From Lachnospiraceae bacterium UBA4381 (GTDB lineage: Bacteria; Bacillota; Clostridia; Lachnospirales; Lachnospiraceae): DNA of 8,779 nt. The translations under genes and the position numbers were made by a program. Numbering within the stretch: the stretch's first letter is position 1; each line of letters opens with the position of its first letter. Below the pieces are notes generated by a model. The model made no database searches. It saw only the letters and a program-made list of their open reading frames with translations, and was not told where the DNA came from. The stretch is from contig DGRT01000080.1 of NCBI GenBank assembly GCA_002391105.1, forward strand, positions 1 through 8,779, read 5' to 3'. This document shows, in pieces, positions 1 through 6,968 of this stretch.

Positions 1-1
1 A

Positions 2-60
2 CGAGCTTCCCGGTCCGTTGGATGAGCTTCCCGGTCCATCGGATGAACTATCTGTTCCAT
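2..60 (-). repeat. 21-bp coding repeat, Ser-Ser-Ser-Asp/Asn-Gly-Pro-Gly
   Basis: The end of the in-window part of the GT-C gene reads as 7-residue units SSSDGPG and SSSNGPG, with a related, diverged unit (DSSSDGTD-like) before them. At DNA level the 14-bp string gagcttcccggtcc recurs 21 bp apart (3-16 and 24-37). The array probably continues beyond the left edge. It looks like a flexible linker or stalk. Confidence 0.7.
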
Positions 61-2740
61 CTCCATCATTTCCAATAATAGCACCCGGCTTATTACTATC
101 TGATTCTTCGGTAGTAGCTTCCTCAGTAGCTGGTTTCTCTGTTGTTGGCTCCTCAGTAGTAGCCTCCTCAGTGGTAGCTCCTTCAAGCTCCTCAGGTGCT
201 GCCGCCTCATCAGCAGGCTCAGCCCCTTCTTCTTTTTCCTTCAGTTCTCGCTGCCTATCTTCGTAGGTATGTCCCGGCAGCTCGCTCTCATCTACACTAT
301 ATGGTGTTACCGAGTAGCCACTGTCATTTGGCGTAGTTTCAGGATCTATGCCAAGCTTTCTGCAGGCTTCATCATAGTAGCTGTTCAGAACCCATACCTG
401 AGTAGAACCGGGGATGAACTTATAATTATTAACTATATAGTAATAAGCCTCCGGAGCATAGTCCGCCATCTGATTATTCCAGGACTCATAACCCAGATAG
501 AATATACATACTCTTGCCGGATTCTCTAAGAATTTGTCTATCTTATGAGAACCAACCGCATCCCACATCCAAGGTGTGCTGACCGTCGGTCCTGTCGTAA
601 CTCTCTTTGATGCCCATGGAACAGTATCGCAAACATTTGTCTGCCATATACGTTCATCCTCATCTGTAATTTTGGCGACAATATCTGTATCCGTCTGGTA
701 ATGATTATATTCTGATCTGAAAATGAAACTAAAGAAATATTCAGACCATTGCAGGTAGGAAAAAACTCCCAGGAACAGAACAGCACAAACTCCCAGCTTC
801 ACCAGCACCGGCTTGGCATCGAACTTTTCTTTATCTCCAAGTCCACCATAGGTTACGAGACCAAAGCTCATAACCAGAGCCATCATTCCCATAAATGCTT
901 TTGCGTGGAAATTAAACATACCTCTGTTTGCAAAGCCATACACATACATGAACATGGAGAGTCCTGCTATCCATCCCTCTTTTCTGAATATCTTGTAAGG
1001 AACATACAGAGAACCGAATATCATGGCATAATGAAGCATATATTTTATTCCCAGTAACTGAAAATCAAGATCTGATATCTCCTGTATCAGGAAATCAAAT
1101 GGAGCCATAAATGCGCCAAATGTGCTTCCTCCAAGTCCTGCCATATACTGTGGATAATACAATGTATTTATCGTATAAACCCCAAATCCCATATCGTGGA
1201 AGGATCTGGTGAAGAGGCAGTAAACCGCATAGATAACCCAAGGGATAGCCACTATACCGACCAGCTTTCCATACTTCTTTAACATATAGATAAACCAGTC
1301 TTTTATCGGAACTGAGTCCTCATAGCCCCATTTAATCTCAGTGAGCAGCACTCCCAGTCCCACGAAGAACAGCGGGAATATGGCCATGAACATGGTTCCA
1401 AATGTAAATATAGTAGCAAAACACATTCTGATGCAGCTTCCTGTGCTTATTTCTCTCTTTTTCAGGAATACGATAAATTCCAGGAAGAATATCTCTGCAC
1501 CTATAACACACAGACTCTCCGACAGAATCTGCGTACCAAAATCAACATTCTGTAGTATGGTATAGTACAGATATGGCTGAAGCACGAATACCCATTTATT
1601 AACATACTTCTTATATACAAATACAAAGCTTGTCCAGAAACCGGCAAAGAGCATATAGAAGAACAGTCTCTGCAGGGCTGCAGTTCTTGCCCCAAATACA
1701 TAGAATATCCAGCTTATTATGTACATAAAAGGCATATGCTGTGAAGGTATGTCTCTGTACAGAACCTTACCCTTGAACATTTCAAATGCAACTGTATATA
1801 TATCCAGCTCATCCGGGTCAAACCATATTTCATATACATATCTCATCTGCATAAAGACGAACATGGTAAATAGTATGGCTCCCATGATAAAGGACTTATA
1901 TTTAAGCACAAATCCAACTACATTATGAATGACATCATCCAGCTTACTTCCACTGCCCGGCTGATACGATGACTTCTTCGTACCTGATATTTTTTTATCT
2001 GAACCACTACCCTCAGTATGATTTCCTGCCAGCATTTTACTACTTCCTGTTCTTTCTGCGTCAGCCTTCTTATTATCCAGCTTTTCCACTTCAACTTTTT
2101 TACTGTCCGACTTCTCCGTTTCAGCTTTTTTTTCATCAGTCTTCTCTGTGTCGGTCTTCTTAATACCAACGGCTTCCACATTGACCGGCTTACCGTCTGA
2201 CTTTTCTATGTTAGTTTTCTTACTGTCTGCTACTCCTATGTCAGCTTTTGTACTGTCTGCTACTCCTATGTCAGCTTTACTTTCCTCTGACTTCTCTATG
2301 TCAGCGTTCTTACCGCTCACAGCTTCCACGTCAGTCGCCTTACTGTCCGGCTTTTCTACGTCAGCCTTATCTTCTTCACCGGATGTTGCTGCGGCATTTT
2401 TTCTTTCTGCGGCAAGCTCTTCCTTCAGCTTCTTCTCAGCCTCGGCTATTCTTTCTCTATCAGCCTCCAGTTTCTTTTCAGCTTTTATTCTCTGCTCTTC
2501 CTCAGCCCTACGGAGCTCCTCCGCTTTCCTCAGAGACTTGGCTCTTTTTTCTTCCTCAGCCCTCTTCATCTCCTCCAGCCTCTTCTCGATCTCAGCCTTT
2601 CTGGCAGCTTCCTTCGCTGCAGCAGCCTCTTCCTCAGCCTTTTTAGCTGCATTGAGTGCTGCTTTTCTGGCTTCGACCTCGGCAGACCTTACCTCATCTA
2701 CCGGATCATCCATGATTATTTCATCTACTTCTTTGCTCAT
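2..2740 (-). CDS. GT-C-type polytopic membrane glycosyltransferase with coiled-coil N-terminus (partial, runs off left edge)
   Basis: The 913 codons in the window are open from ATG at 2740 to the left edge; the stop lies outside. The start has a good ribosome binding site (ACGAGG, then AAAATT before ATG). Residues 18-118 are a Lys/Glu/Ala/Arg-rich predicted coiled coil. Residues 123-233 are about eleven degenerate 10-residue repeats (like SKKADIEKSD). Residues 234-270 are a polar linker. The first membrane helix is near 273-298, followed by the loop WFDPDELDIY (306-315) and then YRDIPSQHMPFMY (328-340). This is the acidic first external loop plus YRD..H.P pattern of GT39/RgtA-like enzymes that use polyprenyl-phosphate sugars. 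About nine more hydrophobic segments reach residue 664. A soluble, probably extracytoplasmic domain follows (665-835), then a Thr/Glu/Pro-rich tail (855-880) and Ser/Gly/Pro/Asp repeats (893-913). The membrane fold is seen; sugar and acceptor are unknown. It is the last complete start in the apparent operon. Confidence 0.85.
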   Translation of the reverse strand, partial: MSKEVDEIIMDDPVDEVRSAEVEARKAALNAAKKAEEEAAAAKEAARKAEIEKRLEEMKRAEEEKRAKSLRKAEELRRAEEEQRIKAEKKLEADRERIAEAEKKLKEELAAERKNAAATSGEEDKADVEKPDSKATDVEAVSGKNADIEKSEESKADIGVADSTKADIGVADSKKTNIEKSDGKPVNVEAVGIKKTDTEKTDEKKAETEKSDSKKVEVEKLDNKKADAERTGSSKMLAGNHTEGSGSDKKISGTKKSSYQPGSGSKLDDVIHNVVGFVLKYKSFIMGAILFTMFVFMQMRYVYEIWFDPDELDIYTVAFEMFKGKVLYRDIPSQHMPFMYIISWIFYVFGARTAALQRLFFYMLFAGFWTSFVFVYKKYVNKWVFVLQPYLYYTILQNVDFGTQILSESLCVIGAEIFFLEFIVFLKKREISTGSCIRMCFATIFTFGTMFMAIFPLFFVGLGVLLTEIKWGYEDSVPIKDWFIYMLKKYGKLVGIVAIPWVIYAVYCLFTRSFHDMGFGVYTINTLYYPQYMAGLGGSTFGAFMAPFDFLIQEISDLDFQLLGIKYMLHYAMIFGSLYVPYKIFRKEGWIAGLSMFMYVYGFANRGMFNFHAKAFMGMMALVMSFGLVTYGGLGDKEKFDAKPVLVKLGVCAVLFLGVFSYLQWSEYFFSFIFRSEYNHYQTDTDIVAKITDEDERIWQTNVCDTVPWASKRVTTGPTVSTPWMWDAVGSHKIDKFLENPARVCIFYLGYESWNNQMADYAPEAYYYIVNNYKFIPGSTQVWVLNSYYDEACRKLGIDPETTPNDSGYSVTPYSVDESELPGHTYEDRQRELKEKEEGAEPADEAAAPEELEGATTEEATTEEPTTEKPATEEATTEESDSNKPGAIIGNDGDGTDSSSDGPGSSSNGPGSS
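2042..2374 (-). repeat. 30-bp coding tandem repeat (about eleven 10-residue units)
   Basis: Within the GT-C gene starting at 2740, residues 123-233 fall into a strict 10-residue register with the loose consensus [S/T]KKADIEKSD. Units vary, for example KADIGVADST, KTNIEKSDGK and KVEVEKLDNK. Two neighbouring units (about 2221-2280) are almost identical at DNA level, which points to recent unit duplication. The repeats lie between the coiled coil and the first membrane helix, so they should be cytoplasmic. No function is recognised. Confidence 0.85.
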
Positions 2741-2773
2741 AATTTTCCTCGTTATTTATAATATGATGTGGGA

Positions 2774-2792
2774 GTCAAAATTACCTTTTGAC
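2774..2792 (-). other. Short perfect inverted repeat between the two GT-C genes
   Basis: The 64-bp spacer between the stop at 2805 and the start at 2740 contains GTCAAAA-GGTAA-TTTTGAC (read on the minus strand), a perfect 7-bp stem with a 5-nt loop. No run of T follows, so it is not a standard intrinsic terminator. It could slow transcription, protect an mRNA end or be a weak protein-binding site. The stem is AT-rich and short, so chance is possible. Confidence 0.4.
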
Positions 2793-2804
2793 ATATATGA
2801 TATG

Positions 2805-5786
2805 TTATTCCTGTTTGCTAGTTTTCATTTTCCCCAGAATATATTTGCATACCTTATATTCATCTGCACTCATCCGGAGATAATCATTATAAAACTCTTC
2901 CTCAGAAAGCCCGACGCCAGCCAAATACTGTTCAAAATATTTCTCCACCTCTTCAGAAGGTTCACATTCAGCAGCCATTTCACTAACAATATCAGCACCA
3001 CTCGAAAGATCATTTTCATCTAACACATTTTTCATAACCGTATCTATGAGTATGCCCTGAGTTTTATGAAATTCCTCATTTATAATTCTTATATCAACTA
3101 TCTCTTTCGCTCTGGCACGAAGCATATCCTCGGTCTCTTTATCTATATCATAGTATAATGTACATGCTATCTTTACCGGCATCAGTCTGGCTGTAAGGGT
3201 CTGACCTTCATATTCCTCCAGCTCAGGGTAGCGGGGCGGAATCTTCACCTGTACATCTCTGGTCTCGCCAGCCTTCATATCGACAAGAGCTTCGTCGATC
3301 TCACGAAGCAGTTCTCCTGAGCCTGTCTTGACTGTCGCAGTTTTATTGCTATGCTCCAGCTCGATCAGATTTCCTTCTCTGTCATATAGCTCTACATCCA
3401 GATATAAGCTCTGCAGAGGATCAATATCTACCATTGTATCATCATTTATCCTGTCAATCTTCAGATAACCTGATGCAAGATATCCATATACGGCTTCAAT
3501 ATCCTTCTGATACTCTTCGTCACTGAGAACAGGTTCATCTGTTATATCCACTTCCGAAGGGTTCCCGGAAAAAGCTTTACCTTTTATCCGGTCACTGAGC
3601 CCGTCACATACCATTCTGATATCAATACCTTCCACATAGCTATCATGGATTACCATTGGATAATAAGCAATAGTACCCCGATATACAGTTGACTCCTTAC
3701 GTGGACCTATATGGTATCTTACACCGGCGCACTTTAGATATGGCGGCTCCGTCACACCCAGCTTTTCAAAATAAGGAACGAAACATAGGGTTGCATTATC
3801 TGTAACAAATTCATCCGTCATATATTCTTCTGTTGTATAGTGTGAGTATGGAAACCAGGTTTCATCAGAAGAAACGGCGTGAATACTCATTTCCTGCCAG
3901 TTGCCTGACATTTCGTAGTCATAGTAGCCCCTTCTTTTCAGCTCCGGAAACCAGCCCACACGGAAGTAACCGCTGTTGCCCTCAAACTGTACACCTGAAA
4001 CAACCCCTGACTCCGGTGTAGGAAAAAATATTGTATCATTTACATCATAATCTATATCCAGCAGGAGCTTGTCAAAGGCTTTATCTATCCACGCATACTG
4101 ATAATTAGTTACCAGCCCGTCGCCAAAATACTCCATATACTCGCTTTCATAGTTCATGGTATGGTGACCTATAGGTACCTGCGGAAATATTCTTCTCGTA
4201 ACAGGATCCACTGTTATATAGCTTTCCAGCCCGAGCACCATACACATTATAAATATCATAAAGCATTGCAGCAGCTCAAATCTGTTACTGAAAGCCATCT
4301 GAGAATCAGAGTCCCCGGACACATTCTTCCCAAAAGAAATACCCTTGAAAGCTGTAAATTCTGCCAGCAGCGCAATGATTACCAGTCCAACTGCAAAGAA
4401 TATATTATAACGCTCTATCGCAGATACATGCATGAGGATTCCAACTGCGGCAAAGCATGCCATAGCTCCCATCATGCCCAGCAGAAGCATGTTGCAGTTT
4501 CTTGACTGGATAAGAGCTTCCCTATGTTTAATATCCTCTGCCCCGGATGATACCTGCTGTGCTGCCGACTCCATCTCGGACGTTGGTTTTGTGCCAGCTT
4601 CTTCCATCTTTGCTGATGATCTCGCACCAGCTTCTTCTGATTTATCAGGCGCACCCTTCCTGCGATTATAGATATATCTCCCTATTATCACCAAAACACT
4701 TAGTATAAATATAATACTAACAACCCACGCAAAGTTACTTATCAGATACTGTTTCACCTTCATAGCAGCATAAGGTCTGTTAAAGCCTATGTCGATAGCA
4801 GCTCCTCCACCTGCCTCTATCCTGTCTGCCCAGGTGGAGCCATTAAAGAGATATCCGATTACAAACAGCGCACCGGTAGTAAATGCTACCCATAGTTCAG
4901 AGGAGCAGATAACATTTTTCACTCTTGGCAGGAATCCTCCAGTCTCATTTTTCATAAATATTCTGTAAAGGATCCTTACACCATAATACCCCAGCACTAT
5001 TACTGCTGAGGTCTCCTTTGAGAAACACATCATTAGAAGCATGAAGGTTTCAAGCACGTGCCATTTCTTCATCCCAAAATATAAGGCAAATATGAAAAAC
5101 AGCACCATATAATAATCAGGTGTGCAGTAAACTGACAGTCCTAAAAATATCGGAACACATCCTACCGCCAGAGCACTGAGCATTGCCCGAAGGCTGCTCA
5201 TTCCGATGGATTTTCTAAATATTTCATATAATGCAAGCACGGCAAGTATTGAAAAAACTATCTGCCATGCGGTTGCCAGCATTACATTTCTATGTCCAAA
5301 GAAAAGTGGAAGTGCCACAAAGGTACTAAATCCATAGTTTGGATGATATGCTATTCCGAACTGGTAGAAAAAATCGTGGAGTGTCAGATTGTAATAATAG
5401 GTAGAAGATCCAACTGTAAAGAAATATTCTCCTGCATCCCATCTTTGAAATGTACCAAGCATCGGAAATCTCATAAGAATAAGGATAAGTGTAAGAACTG
5501 TCCCACACAGAATACCCTTCTTTTTTTCTTTAGCATCCTCATATTTATCTTCTTCCGACTTTGTGATGACATTCCTGAAAATGATGCCTGTTATCACAGT
5601 AAGTACCAGCATCACTCCAAATATAATAAAAGTAGCTAGGGGAAACGGTTTCATACCATACTTCTTATGAAAGTTCGCTTCTCCTAGATATGCTGCCGCA
5701 TGGAACAATGCAGGGTACATGGCAACCAGCGTTAACTGTCCCATTATACTATATATTTTTTTCAGTCTCCTACTCGATGCAGTCAT
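2805..5786 (-). CDS. GT-C-type membrane glycosyltransferase with C-terminal trigger-factor/FKBP-like module
   Basis: This 993-residue protein starts at ATG 5786 (MTASSRRLKK), which puts a positive cytoplasmic segment before the first helix. The ribosome binding site there is weak (GGATGGGA). The frame stays open upstream through the 36-bp repeats to GTG 5891, which overlaps the previous stop as GTGA behind a GAGGA, so a 1028-residue form is possible. Helices lie near 14-35, 50-70 and 92-109. The first catalytic-type external loop is RWDAGEYFF (115-123, D117/E120), as in GT39-like enzymes that use polyprenyl-phosphate sugars. Further helices reach about 480, with a last one at 503-523. A charged cytoplasmic insert sits at 373-429. 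Residues 524-750 are an unrecognised extracytoplasmic domain. Residues 755-875 resemble a trigger-factor PPIase domain (ALVDMKAGETRDVQVKIPP, 833-851), and 880-990 resemble the trigger-factor C-terminal helical region. Sugar and acceptor are unknown. Confidence 0.85.
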   Translation of the reverse strand: MTASSRRLKKIYSIMGQLTLVAMYPALFHAAAYLGEANFHKKYGMKPFPLATFIIFGVMLVLTVITGIIFRNVITKSEEDKYEDAKEKKKGILCGTVLTLILILMRFPMLGTFQRWDAGEYFFTVGSSTYYYNLTLHDFFYQFGIAYHPNYGFSTFVALPLFFGHRNVMLATAWQIVFSILAVLALYEIFRKSIGMSSLRAMLSALAVGCVPIFLGLSVYCTPDYYMVLFFIFALYFGMKKWHVLETFMLLMMCFSKETSAVIVLGYYGVRILYRIFMKNETGGFLPRVKNVICSSELWVAFTTGALFVIGYLFNGSTWADRIEAGGGAAIDIGFNRPYAAMKVKQYLISNFAWVVSIIFILSVLVIIGRYIYNRRKGAPDKSEEAGARSSAKMEEAGTKPTSEMESAAQQVSSGAEDIKHREALIQSRNCNMLLLGMMGAMACFAAVGILMHVSAIERYNIFFAVGLVIIALLAEFTAFKGISFGKNVSGDSDSQMAFSNRFELLQCFMIFIMCMVLGLESYITVDPVTRRIFPQVPIGHHTMNYESEYMEYFGDGLVTNYQYAWIDKAFDKLLLDIDYDVNDTIFFPTPESGVVSGVQFEGNSGYFRVGWFPELKRRGYYDYEMSGNWQEMSIHAVSSDETWFPYSHYTTEEYMTDEFVTDNATLCFVPYFEKLGVTEPPYLKCAGVRYHIGPRKESTVYRGTIAYYPMVIHDSYVEGIDIRMVCDGLSDRIKGKAFSGNPSEVDITDEPVLSDEEYQKDIEAVYGYLASGYLKIDRINDDTMVDIDPLQSLYLDVELYDREGNLIELEHSNKTATVKTGSGELLREIDEALVDMKAGETRDVQVKIPPRYPELEEYEGQTLTARLMPVKIACTLYYDIDKETEDMLRARAKEIVDIRIINEEFHKTQGILIDTVMKNVLDENDLSSGADIVSEMAAECEPSEEVEKYFEQYLAGVGLSEEEFYNDYLRMSADEYKVCKYILGKMKTSKQE
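2808..3524 (-). other. Trigger-factor-like region (FKBP-type PPIase fold plus helical arm) inside the GT-C gene
   Basis: Residues 755-875 of the 993-residue protein follow the layout of trigger-factor PPIase domains. A helix with the pattern EEYQKDIEAVYGYL is followed by DDTMVDIDPL (like the family's GD.V.IDY), a strand pair LDVELYDREGNLIE, a GSGELLREIDEALVDMKAGE turn, and the strand DVQVKIPPRYPE ending in LTARLMPVKI. Residues 880-990 are helical and acidic (SEMAAECEPSEEVEKYFEQY, then GLSEEEFYNDYLRMSADEYK), like the trigger-factor C-terminal substrate-binding region. The ribosome-binding N-terminal domain is absent, as expected outside the cytoplasm. The assignment is from remembered family patterns, not an alignment; isomerase activity cannot be judged. 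Confidence 0.6.
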
Positions 5787-5821
5787 ATACGATAGTTCCC
5801 ATCCATTCTGATGAAAATATA

Positions 5822-5893
5822 CTTTGGGGTGACAAGGTGCCTGTCCCCCTGTCACTTCTTTGGGGTGACAAGGTGCCTGTCCCCCTGTCACTT
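5822..5893 (-). repeat. Two perfect tandem 36-bp palindromic repeats (REP-like)
   Basis: Identical 36-bp units occupy 5822-5857 and 5858-5893. On the minus strand each contains GTGACAGGG, a GGACAGGCA loop and CCTTGTCAC, a 9-bp stem (hairpins at 5829-5855 and 5865-5891). One pair is G-T, so the stem closes fully in minus-strand RNA but carries an A-C mismatch on the plus strand. The unit resembles the GGGGACAGGCACC-type dispersed palindromes of many bacterial genomes, which are often linked to REP-associated tyrosine transposases; no transposase is present here. The right copy supplies the last lysine codon and stop of the family 2 glycosyltransferase. Because 36 is a multiple of 3, both copies also stay open in the frame of the following gene. 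Confidence 0.9.
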
Positions 5894-6841
5894 ATCGTCT
5901 TCCTCAAAATTAATCCGTTCCTCTTCAACAACAAGAGGACGGTTCATAATACGTTTATTCATACTCATTATATATTCACCCATGAAGCCTATGGAGAATA
6001 TTTGAACCGCACCGATCAACGACATGATAATAATGAGCGGCGCCATACCTGCTTCAAAGCCGTACCAGTTTGTCAGCTTGAGAACCAGATAAACTATTCC
6101 AACCACTATACTGACAAAGGCTATAAACATACCAACAAAAGTACATATCCTGAAGCCGATCTTGGTATAGGAAGTTATAGACAGCATTGCCGCGTCATAT
6201 AGTGTGTAGAAGTTATTATGAGTCTTACCAGCCCTGCGTTTAGGCTGCTCATACTCGATTTCCTTTCTGGCAAAGCCCAGTTCAGCCACTATTCCTCTCA
6301 GGAAAGGTGTCGGATCGTGAAGCTTTCTCAGTACCTCTATAAATTCTCTGTCATAGAGGCCGGAACCGGTAAAATGCTCTATCTGCTCAACATCAGAGAA
6401 CTTTTTAACGAACTTGTAGTAGGTTGAACGAAGCGCATACATCAGCTTGTTTTCCTTACTGGCTGTCTTGATTCCGATTACTATCTTGTAGCCCTCTTCC
6501 CAGCCTGCAAGGTATTTGGGAATCATTTCCACAGGATCCTGAAAATCACATACCATGGATATAACACAGTCACCTGTAGTCTGGAGCATGCCGTAATAAG
6601 GCGAGTTGAACTGTCCAAAATTCTTAGCGTTAAATATCGCCTTTACCTTTGGATTTCTGCTGCATATCTCTCTAAGCAGCGGACGCGTATTGTCAGAAGA
6701 ATCATTATCTATGAAGAGCAGCTCATAATCATACTGGGGCAGCTCTTTTTCAAATATATCCCTGATGGCATTGCTCATAGGCACAACATTTTCTTCTTCG
6801 TTATAACATGGTATAAGTATGCTTACTTTCTTCTTACTCAT
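5888..6841 (-). CDS. Family 2 polyprenyl-phosphate glycosyltransferase (GtrB/ArnC/DPM1-like)
   Basis: This 317-residue enzyme has an N-terminal GT-A domain and two C-terminal membrane helices (about 231-256 and 266-288), the normal build and length of GtrB/ArnC-type enzymes. Visible motifs are VSILIPCYNEEENV (6-19), FIDNDSSDNT (43-52, nucleotide/metal-binding acidic region), CDFQDPVEMI (98-107, matching the family's DLQDPPE signature) and KRRAGKTHNN (201-210, matching the RxAGKS-type loop). The expected reaction is transfer of a sugar from a nucleotide donor to undecaprenyl phosphate on the cytoplasmic face. That lipid-linked sugar is the donor type used by the two GT-C enzymes downstream. 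The sugar cannot be read from the sequence. The start has GAGAG 8 nt upstream. The last codon (AAG) and the TGA stop lie inside a palindromic repeat, so the extreme C-terminus may have been set by the repeat's insertion. Confidence 0.92.
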   Translation of the reverse strand: MSKKKVSILIPCYNEEENVVPMSNAIRDIFEKELPQYDYELLFIDNDSSDNTRPLLREICSRNPKVKAIFNAKNFGQFNSPYYGMLQTTGDCVISMVCDFQDPVEMIPKYLAGWEEGYKIVIGIKTASKENKLMYALRSTYYKFVKKFSDVEQIEHFTGSGLYDREFIEVLRKLHDPTPFLRGIVAELGFARKEIEYEQPKRRAGKTHNNFYTLYDAAMLSITSYTKIGFRICTFVGMFIAFVSIVVGIVYLVLKLTNWYGFEAGMAPLIIIMSLIGAVQIFSIGFMGEYIMSMNKRIMNRPLVVEEERINFEEDDK

Positions 6842-6968
6842 AATATTTACTCTCGTTTTCGTGATGTATGTCTCAGTGTACTTCTCTTGCGGTTTCTTTA
6901 TGTTTTTCGTAATAATCTTTTCAGATAATTCGGCTCATTAACACCGGATGCTTATCCCAGACTACAGA
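6842..6968 (-). other. Spacer between reductase and family 2 glycosyltransferase
   Basis: This 127-bp gap holds the ribosome binding site of the glycosyltransferase (ACGAGAG). I see no convincing -35/-10 pair, no terminator and no small gene. Readthrough from the upstream gene is likely. Confidence 0.5.

Noticed and set aside
2148..3023. Long plus-strand open frame rich in Ser, Ala, Leu and Phe
   Set aside because: It is the antisense reading of the Lys/Glu/Ala-rich coiled coil and repeats of the GT-C gene, crosses into the neighbouring gene, and has no ribosome binding site or domain.
5822..5893. Intrinsic terminator or CRISPR repeat at the glycosyltransferase junction
   Set aside because: The hairpins are not followed by a T-run, and the two units abut with no spacer. 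A REP-like palindrome fits better.
5690..6202. Plus-strand frame of 170 codons over the repeats and the end of the family 2 gene
   Set aside because: It is antisense to two well-supported genes and shows no protein-family features.
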